Positions 56,897 to 64,000 of a stretch of DNA of 64,000 bases are shown here, piece after piece. The notes under the pieces were generated by a model, which did no database searches, had not been told where the DNA came from, and worked only from the letters and a program-made list of their open reading frames with translations. Made by a program: the position numbers and the translations under genes. Position 1 is the stretch's first letter. Every line of letters starts with the position of its first letter. Origin of the DNA: Microbacterium soli (GTDB taxonomy: Bacteria > Actinomycetota > Actinomycetes > Actinomycetales > Microbacteriaceae); the NCBI RefSeq assembly GCF_039539005.1, contig NZ_BAABCP010000002.1, positions 443,410 to 507,409 of the forward strand, in the 5' to 3' direction.

Positions 56897-58705
56897 TCAC
56901 CCGAGCGATTGGCGAACGCTCCGCGCGTCGTTGTATGCTTTACAGGTTGCCGGGGCTCCGGTCCCGCAACGCGATGGGCCTGTGGCGCAGCTGGTAGCGC
57001 ACCTGCATGGCATGCAGGGGGTCAGGGGTTCGAGTCCCCTCAGGTCCACCCAAAGTGTCTTACGGGAACACGCGACATCGAAAGATGTGGTGTGTTCCCG
57101 TAAGGGTTCCTCTCCCTCGTCGCTGGGGGTCTTGCTCTCGCGGATGATGGTGGCGAACGGCTCGGCCAGGCGCGGACGTAGTTGCTCGTCATCGGTGATG
57201 TCGAGGCGGGTGTAGAACGCCTGGTTCGCCAGCCGCCGGTCGGCATCACCTGAACGAGCGTAGGCACGGTGCGCGTCGGTGAGCAGCCGCAGCGAGTCGT
57301 GCAGGAACGCGCGTCCGCCGGTGTGGTGCTCATCGTGCTCGGCAAGGCGCTGGTTCACGTCGGACAGGCCCGCCCGGATGCGGTCTTGATGCCGCTTCAA
57401 GGTCGGCAGGTCAATCGCGTCGGCGAAGTGCGCGGCCAGCAGCTTGTCGCTCTCCGACTCCAACTTGGCCCGGTTCGCCATGAGGTCGGCGATCTCCTGG
57501 TCGTGGCCCGCCATGCGCTTGTCGAACGCCGCGTCCACCCGCTTGGCGAGGTCGCGGTAGGTGTCGTCGCTGATCGTGATGGAGGCGTAGGAGTCCGCGA
57601 CGAGACGTTCCGCGACCGCGACCGGAACCGCCCGCCTCGTGCAGCTCGTCTTCTTGGCGGCGCGGCCGGAGCAGACGAAGTAGGCGTAGGTGGTGCCGCG
57701 CGGGTTGGTGGCGAAGTCGAGGAGCATCCGCGACCCGCAGGTGCCGCAGTACAACAGGCCTTTGAGGTGATGGGCGTGCTGCACATGCCGGGTCTGCTTC
57801 GCGGTCCGCGCTTTCAGTAGCGACTGCACCTGATCGAACAGCGCCGCTTCCACGATGGGCTCGTGCGCACCGGGATACAGGGCGCCCTTGTACCGGATCA
57901 GCCCGGCGTAGTACGGGTTCGTCAGCAGCTTGTAGAGCGTGTTCTTCCCCAGCGGCTTGCTCGGGCGCTTCGGCGTCGGCACCGTGACCAAGCCGCGTGC
58001 GGTGAGGTCGCGCAGCAGCCCGGTCACCGAGGTCTCACCCTCGGCATAATGCTCGAACGCCCACCGGATCAGCGGCGCACGCTCGGGGTCGACCTCAACG
58101 GTTCTGATTTCGCGGCCGTTCTCATCCGTCTTGCGGACGTTGAGGTAACCGATGGGGGCGCGCATCGGGGTGCCGCCCTGGGCGATCTTCTGCGATAGGC
58201 CCTTGGACACTTCGGTGGCGAGGTTGCGGCTGTAGAACTCCGCGATGGACGACATGATGCCGTGCACGAGCATCCCCGAGGGCGTCTGGTCGATCGACTC
58301 CGTAGCCGACACCAATGTCACGCCCGCAGACAGCAGTGCTTGGTGGATGGTCACGTCGTCGGCGCGGTTGCGGGCGAGCCGGTCGAGCTTGTGCACGATG
58401 CAGAACTGCACCCGAGACGCAGCGATGAACGCCAGCATCTCTTTCAGGCCGTCACGATCCGCCGAGCGTGCCGACTCGCCTGCGTCCACGAACTCGTGCA
58501 CGATCCGCGCCCCGAGTTCGTCGGCCTTGCGCTGGTTGGCCTCACGCTGGGCGGGGATCGAGAACCCCTCGTCAGTGCCGCCACGCTCGGCCTGCTCGCG
58601 CGTGGAGACACGTAGATAGGACACGGCCAGCAGCACCGGCTTGTCGCCTGTCCAGCCGTCGGTGACGCCTGCCGGGGCGAGGGCGGGAGCGGTGATGGTG
58701 CTCAT
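56897..58705 (-). CDS. Large serine recombinase; C-terminus reads antisense through tRNA-Ala
   Basis: A 602-residue integrase of the large serine family. The N-terminal catalytic domain has the nucleophile in YLRVSTREQ and the KLDRLARN motif; a recombinase domain follows, a zinc-ribbon (LYCGTCGSRMLLDFA, FVCSGRAAKKTSC) and a coiled-coil. ATG at 58705 has AAGGAG upstream. Residues from about 553 on (VDLRGLEPLTPC and beyond) are encoded by the antisense of the tRNA and chromosomal flank, not by the element, so the native C-terminus probably ended differently. The upstream small gene overlaps by 4 bp. Confidence 0.9.
   Translation of the reverse strand: MSTITAPALAPAGVTDGWTGDKPVLLAVSYLRVSTREQAERGGTDEGFSIPAQREANQRKADELGARIVHEFVDAGESARSADRDGLKEMLAFIAASRVQFCIVHKLDRLARNRADDVTIHQALLSAGVTLVSATESIDQTPSGMLVHGIMSSIAEFYSRNLATEVSKGLSQKIAQGGTPMRAPIGYLNVRKTDENGREIRTVEVDPERAPLIRWAFEHYAEGETSVTGLLRDLTARGLVTVPTPKRPSKPLGKNTLYKLLTNPYYAGLIRYKGALYPGAHEPIVEAALFDQVQSLLKARTAKQTRHVQHAHHLKGLLYCGTCGSRMLLDFATNPRGTTYAYFVCSGRAAKKTSCTRRAVPVAVAERLVADSYASITISDDTYRDLAKRVDAAFDKRMAGHDQEIADLMANRAKLESESDKLLAAHFADAIDLPTLKRHQDRIRAGLSDVNQRLAEHDEHHTGGRAFLHDSLRLLTDAHRAYARSGDADRRLANQAFYTRLDITDDEQLRPRLAEPFATIIRESKTPSDEGEEPLREHTTSFDVACSRKTLWVDLRGLEPLTPCMPCRCATSCATGPSRCGTGAPATCKAYNDARSVRQSLG
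56909..56939 (+). promoter_or_regulatory. Promoter of tRNA-Ala
   Basis: TTGGCG (56909-56914) and TATGCT (56934-56939) separated by 19 bp lie 37 bp before the tRNA gene. Confidence 0.6.
56976..57048 (+). tRNA. tRNA-Ala (GGC anticodon)
   Basis: A complete 73-nt cloverleaf: acceptor GGGCCTG/CAGGTCC, D-arm GCGC/GCGC, anticodon arm CCTGC-ATGGCAT-GCAGG with anticodon GGC, and T-arm AGGGG-TTCGAGT-CCCCT; discriminator A, CCA not fully encoded (ACC at the end). It marks the integration site of the element on its right. Confidence 0.93.
57059..57104. repeat. Long near-perfect hairpin abutting the tRNA, candidate attachment/termination element
   Basis: CTTACGGGAACAC (57059-57071) pairs perfectly with GTGTTCCCGTAAG (57092-57104); inside, a GCG/GGT internal loop, a 5-bp ACATC/GATGT stem and a GAAA tetraloop. 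It begins 10 nt after the tRNA. It lies within the recombinase coding frame and may be part of the att site or end transcripts. No U-run follows in either direction. Confidence 0.75.
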
Positions 58706-59010
58706 GCGGTGCTCCTTCGTTGGTGCGGTTGCTCTGCTTCTACTCTGCCTCGTTCGTCTGACACCGGCCCGAGTCCATCAGGTGCCGGGAGGTCGTAGGG
58801 GTCGGGTTCCCCGGCGCGGTGCGCGTCGTAGCGGGCCTGGGTGATGTTCAGCACCCACTCCACCAATTTGCGCATGTCTGGTTCCTCCCGTCGCTCCGCC
58901 CGCAGTCGCAACTGAGGCGGATCGTTGCCCTTGCCTGTTCCGAGCGCACCCCTGCTCTGCGCCGCGCGTCGCGGCGACTCATCACTCGTGCGTCGGGGCC
59001 GGTCGCTCAT
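58702..59010 (-). CDS. Small hypothetical protein co-transcribed with the serine recombinase
   Basis: A 102-residue hydrophilic protein overlapping the recombinase start as ATGA, so likely co-translated. The middle part DMRKLVEWVLNITQARYDAH is helical; the ends are disordered and Arg-rich. Divergent from the HTH-ending gene at 59102 and downstream of an inverted repeat operator. No family recognised; could be an auxiliary regulator or recombination directionality protein. Confidence 0.6.
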   Translation of the reverse strand: MSDRPRRTSDESPRRAAQSRGALGTGKGNDPPQLRLRAERREEPDMRKLVEWVLNITQARYDAHRAGEPDPYDLPAPDGLGPVSDERGRVEAEQPHQRRSTA

Positions 59011-59016
59011 CTCTAT

Positions 59017-59045
59017 CTCACGTCGTGGCAGATACGTGAGTTATA
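59017..59045. promoter_or_regulatory. Inverted-repeat operator and promoter in the element
   Basis: CTCACGT (59017-59023) and ACGTGAG (59034-59040) form a perfect 7-bp inverted repeat with a 10-bp spacer. The right arm touches a TATAAC -10 box (59040-59045, minus strand) driving the small gene and recombinase, so a repressor here would silence the integrase. Confidence 0.6.
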
Positions 59046-59101
59046 GAGTAGCACACACATGGCGTAGCGGCCATTGCATGAGGTCATGTAGGATTGGGAG
59101 C

Positions 59102-59800
59102 ATGATCGAGGACTTGGAAAGTGTGCCGCTGCTGGTCGCGGCGGACTTGCCTGCGGGCTGGCAGATGCCCGACGCCTCGCCCATCGACCCCGAACGCGAC
59201 AGCCCCGCGATCGACGCGGCACTCAGGTATGAGCAGTGGGTCGATCCCGCGCCGGGGCTGGATCGCAGGCTGAACTCCAGCCACAACAACACCGACTCCG
59301 GGCGCTGGTTCCTCATCCAGCACACCGAGTCGTCCACTCGTGTGCTGCTGCGCCTGCAACGCCAATACCTGCTGGACGAGGAACCCAAGGGCGAGGTGCG
59401 GATCACCGGGATCGTCTACCTGCCCGAGTGGGCAGGCGATCCCGTGGCGAGCCCGATGCTCCGCAACCTGCCCACGTCGCGGATCGAGGCGGCGATCAAC
59501 CGCCGCCAGTTCGCCGTCACCGGAGCCAGCCGGTTCGAGGGCAGCACCATGACCATGCCGTCGGGTCGCGTCCTCCGCTCGGCGGATGTGATGAAGCCGT
59601 TGGGGAACCCGAAGCGCACCCCGGACTTCTACGAGGTCGTTGCCCTCCAGCACACCCGCCTCGTAGACGACGGCGAACCGAACCCGACCGCGAGAATGGC
59701 CGAGCTCAGCCGCGTGCCGCTCTCGACCGCGCAGGGCTGGGTCGCCCGCGCCCGCCGCAAAGGACTGCTCCCACCCGGACGCCGAGGCCGCGCCGGATAA
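59102..59800 (+). CDS. Mobile-element protein with C-terminal HTH-like end
   Basis: A 232-residue protein with a beta-rich N-terminal two-thirds (RWFLIQHTESSTRVLLRLQ; GEVRITGIVYLPEW) and a C-terminal helix-turn-helix-like end (TARMAELSRVPLSTAQGWVARARRKGLL), which suggests DNA binding. A TAGGAT box at 59089-59094 is 7 nt before ATG, so leaderless translation is likely. It precedes the phosphatase-like gene by 7 bp. No domain name can be given with confidence. Confidence 0.75.
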   Translation: MIEDLESVPLLVAADLPAGWQMPDASPIDPERDSPAIDAALRYEQWVDPAPGLDRRLNSSHNNTDSGRWFLIQHTESSTRVLLRLQRQYLLDEEPKGEVRITGIVYLPEWAGDPVASPMLRNLPTSRIEAAINRRQFAVTGASRFEGSTMTMPSGRVLRSADVMKPLGNPKRTPDFYEVVALQHTRLVDDGEPNPTARMAELSRVPLSTAQGWVARARRKGLLPPGRRGRAG

Positions 59801-59807
59801 GGCCCGC

Positions 59808-60245
59808 ATGACGAGCTGGGCGGTTGACGACGCGGGCGTGGTGCGCCTGCCGGACGGTCGTCTGATCCGTGGCACAGGTGCGCGTCGGCCTCGCGGTCAG
59901 GCCCCGGCCCCTGAGTTCGCCGTCTACCTCCTGGGCCGCGACCCTCGCGTGGCCGACTGGCCCTACCGCTGGGTCAGGTGGCCCGACTTCCGCCTGCCTG
60001 CCTCCACCGAGGACGCCGTAGACGCGCTCAGGGAAGCTCACACGCGGGCCGCGTCCGAGCGAGTCGAGATTGCCTGCGGCGGCGGGATCGGCAGAACCGG
60101 AACCGCCCTCGCGGTGCTCGCCGTGATGAGCGGCGTTCCAGCCGACACCGCCGTGGAGTGGGTGCGAACGAACTACCACCCCCGAGCCGTCGAGACACGC
60201 CGCCAACGCGCCTGGATCGCCACCGTCGCATCCTCCCTCTCCTGA
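59808..60245 (+). CDS. Protein-tyrosine/dual-specificity phosphatase-like protein
   Basis: A 145-residue protein with the P-loop IACGGGIGRTGTAL, a C(X)5R-T motif, at about residues 88-100, and an upstream WPDFRLP segment with a plausible general-acid Asp. The C-terminus is helical (YHPRAVETRRQRAWI). A phosphatase encoded next to a conjugative relaxase is unusual; roles could include host signalling interference or hydrolysis of nucleotide or phospholipid. Substrate unknown. Confidence 0.8.
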   Translation: MTSWAVDDAGVVRLPDGRLIRGTGARRPRGQAPAPEFAVYLLGRDPRVADWPYRWVRWPDFRLPASTEDAVDALREAHTRAASERVEIACGGGIGRTGTALAVLAVMSGVPADTAVEWVRTNYHPRAVETRRQRAWIATVASSLS

Positions 60246-60344
60246 CACCAAGCCCCCGCCCCTCGCCGCACTCGCGAGCGCACCCGCTCGCCACACCCCC
60301 CAGCGCTCCCAACCGCTCGCCACACCCTCCCGGTTCTCGCCCTT

Positions 60345-60373
60345 ATCTCAGTGAATGAACGTAATCTAAGTGA
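60345..60373 (+). repeat. Direct repeats upstream of the relaxase gene
   Basis: ATCTCAGTGA (60345-60354) and ATCTAAGTGA (60364-60373) repeat with a 19-bp period, just before the relaxase promoter. They share TATCTCA with the operator region at 59014-59020, so one regulator may bind both; alternatively they belong to oriT, which in MobF elements lies near the relaxase gene. Confidence 0.45.
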
Positions 60374-60393
60374 CGTAGTTGCTGATACGCTAG

Positions 60394-63300
60394 ATGGTGA
60401 GTGGGGCAGACGCAAGGGTGGTGGTCGAGATGCAGGGCGGCGTGATCCCGTTCCGGGGCACCGGAGCCGACGCGCTGCGCTACGTCGAGGCCGACTGTTC
60501 CCGCGCTGACGACTACTACCTGGGCGCGGAAGCGACCGTCGCGCAGTTCGCGGCACTCGACGGATCGGGCGAGGTGACCGCTGAGCTGGCGCTTGATCCT
60601 GTGGGGTATGCGAGGTGGGTGGACTGGGAGAACCCGCTCACGGGCGAGTCGATGGGCAAACCGCGCCGGGCGGGGTCGGATCGGCGAGGCTCGCCCCGGT
60701 TCATGGAGATGGTCATCAACACGCCCAAGAGCTTGTCGATCGCCGCCGCCCTGCACCCCGAGGTCTCGGAGGTGCTGGATGCGGCGCAACAGGATGCCCT
60801 CAGCGAGATTCGGCGCTGGCTCGCCCAGCACTCCGTGACTCGTGTCGGGCCGTTGGGGGCGCAGGAGGTCGTACCCATCGAGAGCATGCAGGTCGTGGGC
60901 ATCACGCACCGCACGTCGCGGGCGGGTGATCCGCACCGGCATATTCATATGCAGATCGGCATGAGAGTGTGGGCGGCGGGCAAGTGGCGGGGCTTGAACG
61001 GCGCTGCGCTGTTCAAGCAGCAGGGCGCGATCCGCGCCCTCGGCACCGCCGTGATCGCCGCCCACCCCGACCTCGCCGCCGTGCTCGACCGGCACGGCCT
61101 GACCCTCGACCCCGCCACCGGCGAAGTCGCCGAGTTGGAGCCGTTCAACGCGCTCATGTCGAAGCGGGGCGAGCAGGTGCGCAAGAATCTCGAACGCTTC
61201 GAATCCGAATGGGATCAAGCGCACCCCGGCGAGATGATCGGGCCGGTCGTCGCCTCCCGCCTGCGCGCCGAGGCGTGGGCGTATGAGCGACCCGCGAAGA
61301 AGCCCACCACCCTGCGGGAGGAAGCCGCATGGGTGACCGAGCTGCGCGAAGCCGGATACGACCCCGAACGGGTCGAACGCAAGACTGCGCAACCCCCAGT
61401 GCTGCTTGAAGACCTCAGCATGCAACAGGTCGCGTCGCGGGCGCTGGATCGGTGCGCCGCTAGTGCGTCGGCATGGACGCCGCACACTGTGGAGGAACAT
61501 GTCACCCGGATCACGACCGAGGCAGGCGTGCAGGCCACACCGCAGGAGTTGCGCGAGTTCGTGAGCCTCGCAACCGATCTTGCGGTATCGGATTGCTTCT
61601 CCATCCTGCCGCCTGGCGCAGCTGCACCGGAGTACGTCGCCCACCTGACCAGCGTCGGCGTGGTCGCCGCTGAGACCGCGCTGCGCGACCAGCTCACCGC
61701 CGCAACCCTGCGCCGGGAGCCGAAACCAGCGGACGTGACCGAGGCCGCACACACCGCCGGGCTCGATGAGGGGCAGACGGTCGCCGCCGCTGCGGTCGCC
61801 TCGAACGATCCGCTGGTGATCGTGGAGGGTGCAGCCGGGGCCGGGAAGACCACGATGCTCGGCGGCGCCATCGAGGTCGCCGCCGAGCAGGGCAGGGCGT
61901 CGCGGGTGGTTGCGCCGACGCTGCGGGCGGCGCAGGTCGCGCACGACGAACTCGGCGTACCCGCCACCAGTGTTGCGGCGCTGGTGTATGCGCATGGGTG
62001 GCGGTGGAACGCCGACGGCGTATGGACACGCCTCACGCGGGGCGATACCGACCCTGAGACCGGGCGCGCATTCACCGGCCCACCGCGAGAAACGGTGCTG
62101 TCGCGGGGTGAGCGGGTGATCGTCGACGAGGCCGGGATGCTCGACCAAGACACCGCCCACGCCCTCCTCACCATCACTGCCGAAGCAAACGCGACGGTTG
62201 CGCTCGTCGGCGACCGCGCCCAACTCCCCGCCGTCGGGCGCGGCGGTGTGCTCGACATTGCCGCACAGATCAGGGGCCGTACCTACGATATGAGCGAGCT
62301 GCATCGCTTCACCGATGCCCAGTACGCGGCGCTCACGCTGGCGATGCGAGACCGCGAGAACCCCGGCGAGGTGTTCGACCGGCTCGCCGCTATGAAGCTC
62401 GTGACGTTGCATGCGGACGACGAGCAGGCCCGCGACCACATCACCGTCAGCGCCCGCGCCCGCGCCCGCGCCCGCGACGGCGACGGCGAGGCGATCACGG
62501 TGTCGACCAATGACGAGGCGGCGGCGTTGAATGAGCGCATCCGCGCCGGACGGATCGAGCGTGGCGAGGTCGACGACACGGTGACGGAGACCGGCAGCGA
62601 CGGGCTGAGCATCGGGGCCGGTGACCTGATCCAGACCCGCAAGAACAACAGTGATCTTGGGGTGGCGAACCGGCAGCAGTGGATCGTGCAGCACGTCGAG
62701 AGCGACGGCACGGTCTACGCGCGTGAGGTCGGCAGCGGGCGCAAGAGCCCGCGCACCGTTGCCCTGCCTGCCGAGTATTTGGGTGAGCATGCGCACCTGT
62801 CCTACGCCGCCACCGCCTACGGCGTCCAAGGCGCCACCGTCGATGCCTCGCACACGGTGCTGTCGGAGGCGACGAGCGCGGCGGGCGTCTACGTCGGCAT
62901 GACCCGAGGCCGCAACACGAACCGGCTCCACGTCGTCGCGGAAGACCTCGCGGATGCGCGGGCGCAGTTCATCGACGCGATGGAACGCGACCCCGCAGAC
63001 CGGGGCCTCGACCACGCCACCCACGCCGCACAAGAAGCCGTGCGCGGCCTCGTCAACGACGGCCCCGTGCGGCTCGTCACCGAAGAACTCGCCCGCCTCG
63101 ACCACGAAGCCGAACGCGCACAACGGACGGCGGCACGATGGGAGCAGATCGCCGCCAGGCTCGACGCCCAACGCTCCACCCACCGCGCCGAGGACGACGA
63201 GAGTGCTGCTGTACTCCGCAAGGCCGAAGAAGTCGCCGAGCAGGTGCGCGCCGAGGCCGCCAGGCCGCTCACCGTCCAAGCCGAGCACGACGGGGCCGCC

Positions 63301-63924
63301 TACCTCGCCGCCGTGGAGAACGAGGCCGCTACCAGCGCCCGCCTCGCCACCGTGGGCAGGTTCGGCAGGCGCAAAGCCCGTACTGAGCACCGCGCCGCGA
63401 CCGAACACACGCAGGAGCTGCGTGGACAGGTCAGCAGCGAATGGGGCACCACCCCGACCTACGCCGATTGTCTCCCGGCATGGGCGAGCAGGGCCGCCGA
63501 GAAGCGTGCAGAGACCGATCCTCGCGTGGCCGAGGCTGTGCAGACCGTCGCCGCCGCGACTGCCAACCGTGAGGCGATGCGGGAACGCCATGAGCAGGAG
63601 CGTCTGGCGTTGCTGGTCAGCGAGTACGGGCCACAGCAGGCCCGCCGCGACCAGCTCGGCATTCGCACCACCAGCCCCCACCGCAAGGCTCGCGACACCA
63701 GAAACCGGGGCGCCATGACTCGGGCCGAAGCCGACCAACTCCGTAGCCTGCCCGTGAACGAAGCCGCCGAACGCATCGAAGCCAAGCGCGCCGAGCAGGA
63801 GCAAGCGCGGCAGCGAGTCGCAGAGCGGGCACAGCGGCTTCCCGACCCATTCGCGCACGACACCCACCGCAGCGGGACTGTCTTATTTTCGGTGTTTCTG
63901 GGTCGGCCTGACCGAGAGGAATAG
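60394..63924 (+). CDS. MobF-family relaxase-helicase (TraA-like)
   Basis: A 1176-residue conjugation initiator. The N-terminal TrwC-type relaxase domain has MVINTPKSLSI and the metal-binding three-histidine motif DPHRHIHMQIG (about residue 185); nucleophilic Tyr candidates are near 30-42 (LRYVEAD, DDYYLG). The RecD-like helicase has Walker A GAAGAGKTTM, DEAGML, GDRAQLPA and a C-terminal YAATAYGVQGAT region. A short ARARARAR tract sits between helicase motifs, and a coiled-coil tail follows. A TACGCT box lies 2 nt before ATG and 5 nt before an in-frame GTG at 60397, which may be the real start. Confidence 0.92.
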   Translation: MVSGADARVVVEMQGGVIPFRGTGADALRYVEADCSRADDYYLGAEATVAQFAALDGSGEVTAELALDPVGYARWVDWENPLTGESMGKPRRAGSDRRGSPRFMEMVINTPKSLSIAAALHPEVSEVLDAAQQDALSEIRRWLAQHSVTRVGPLGAQEVVPIESMQVVGITHRTSRAGDPHRHIHMQIGMRVWAAGKWRGLNGAALFKQQGAIRALGTAVIAAHPDLAAVLDRHGLTLDPATGEVAELEPFNALMSKRGEQVRKNLERFESEWDQAHPGEMIGPVVASRLRAEAWAYERPAKKPTTLREEAAWVTELREAGYDPERVERKTAQPPVLLEDLSMQQVASRALDRCAASASAWTPHTVEEHVTRITTEAGVQATPQELREFVSLATDLAVSDCFSILPPGAAAPEYVAHLTSVGVVAAETALRDQLTAATLRREPKPADVTEAAHTAGLDEGQTVAAAAVASNDPLVIVEGAAGAGKTTMLGGAIEVAAEQGRASRVVAPTLRAAQVAHDELGVPATSVAALVYAHGWRWNADGVWTRLTRGDTDPETGRAFTGPPRETVLSRGERVIVDEAGMLDQDTAHALLTITAEANATVALVGDRAQLPAVGRGGVLDIAAQIRGRTYDMSELHRFTDAQYAALTLAMRDRENPGEVFDRLAAMKLVTLHADDEQARDHITVSARARARARDGDGEAITVSTNDEAAALNERIRAGRIERGEVDDTVTETGSDGLSIGAGDLIQTRKNNSDLGVANRQQWIVQHVESDGTVYAREVGSGRKSPRTVALPAEYLGEHAHLSYAATAYGVQGATVDASHTVLSEATSAAGVYVGMTRGRNTNRLHVVAEDLADARAQFIDAMERDPADRGLDHATHAAQEAVRGLVNDGPVRLVTEELARLDHEAERAQRTAARWEQIAARLDAQRSTHRAEDDESAAVLRKAEEVAEQVRAEAARPLTVQAEHDGAAYLAAVENEAATSARLATVGRFGRRKARTEHRAATEHTQELRGQVSSEWGTTPTYADCLPAWASRAAEKRAETDPRVAEAVQTVAAATANREAMRERHEQERLALLVSEYGPQQARRDQLGIRTTSPHRKARDTRNRGAMTRAEADQLRSLPVNEAAERIEAKRAEQEQARQRVAERAQRLPDPFAHDTHRSGTVLFSVFLGRPDREE

Positions 63925-63927
63925 GCC

Positions 63928-64000
63928 GTGATGGACACGACCGAGATGATCGATCCTGTGACGGGAGAGATCATCGATGAGCAGCAGCTCGCGGAGCAGC
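63928..64000 (+). CDS. Start of a gene downstream of the relaxase (partial)
   Basis: A GTG at 63928 follows the relaxase stop by 3 bp with GAGAGGA about 7 nt upstream, giving MMDTTEMIDPVTGEIIDEQQ and running off the window. It belongs to the same transcription unit as the relaxase. Too short to classify. Confidence 0.55.
   Translation, partial: MMDTTEMIDPVTGEIIDEQQLAEQ

Noticed and set aside
56897..57050. VDLRGLEPLTPC tail as a genuine recombinase domain
   Set aside because: It is the exact antisense translation of tRNA-Ala and its flank.
57059..57104. Hairpin as an ordinary rho-independent terminator
   Set aside because: No U-run on either side and an internal loop; kept as repeat with att or termination role open.
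60343..63867. 1174-residue open frame antisense to the relaxase
   Set aside because: GC-driven shadow of the relaxase codons; composition rich in Arg, His and Gly with no family motif.

Overview
The window is high-GC chromosomal DNA from an actinobacterium of the Microbacteriaceae, most likely Microbacterium or a close relative. This is inferred from base composition, from the housekeeping gene order lepA-hemW-hrcA-dnaJ-rsmE-HIT-phoH-ybeY-CNNM-era, from dgt-dnaG and comEA-comEC pairs, and from many leaderless genes with a TANNNT box 6-7 nt before the start codon. No database search was possible; family names come from motifs read in the translations.

Layout. Positions 1-1080 are the end of an integrated element: a tyrosine integrase cut by the window edge, a 50-residue ORF, a tRNA 3'-end remnant and a terminator. 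Positions 1105-8946 form a catabolic cluster: a LysR regulator divergent from a cyclic amidohydrolase, a polyamine-type ABC importer and an amidase, which look like an import-and-hydrolyse route for a cyclic amide or ureide. Positions 8978-31100 are core genes, mostly on the minus strand: an orphan ABC ATPase, dnaG, dgt, dusB, a glutathione peroxidase (plus strand), a FrnE-like protein, uppS, recO, leuA with a leucine-rich leader peptide, an oxidoreductase, era, CNNM, ybeY, phoH, HIT, rsmE, dnaJ, hrcA with a CIRCE operator, hemW, DUF1990 and lepA.

Positions 31357-37144 encode a dipeptide/oligopeptide ABC importer whose two ATPases are fused. A GH1 glycosidase with an MFS transporter, rpsT, holA, comEC, comEA, leuS and pabB follow. 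Positions 48521-56856 hold DedA, an APP1-like phosphatase, a conserved hypothetical, a GH3 lipoprotein, a flavin monooxygenase, a cation antiporter-like gene behind a probable guanidine-II (mini-ykkC) riboswitch, a small Cys-containing protein, and an OmpA-domain protein paired with a lipoprotein.

A tRNA-Ala(GGC) gene at 56976-57048 marks the edge of a second mobile element that runs off the right end. It carries a large serine recombinase that reads antisense through the tRNA, small accessory genes, a C(X)5R phosphatase-like protein and a MobF relaxase-helicase, consistent with an integrative conjugative or mobilizable element. The best candidates for new biology are the riboswitch-antiporter pairing, the tRNA/recombinase junction with its long hairpin, the orphan ABC ATPase lacking its switch histidine, and the CLC-motif exported protein pair.
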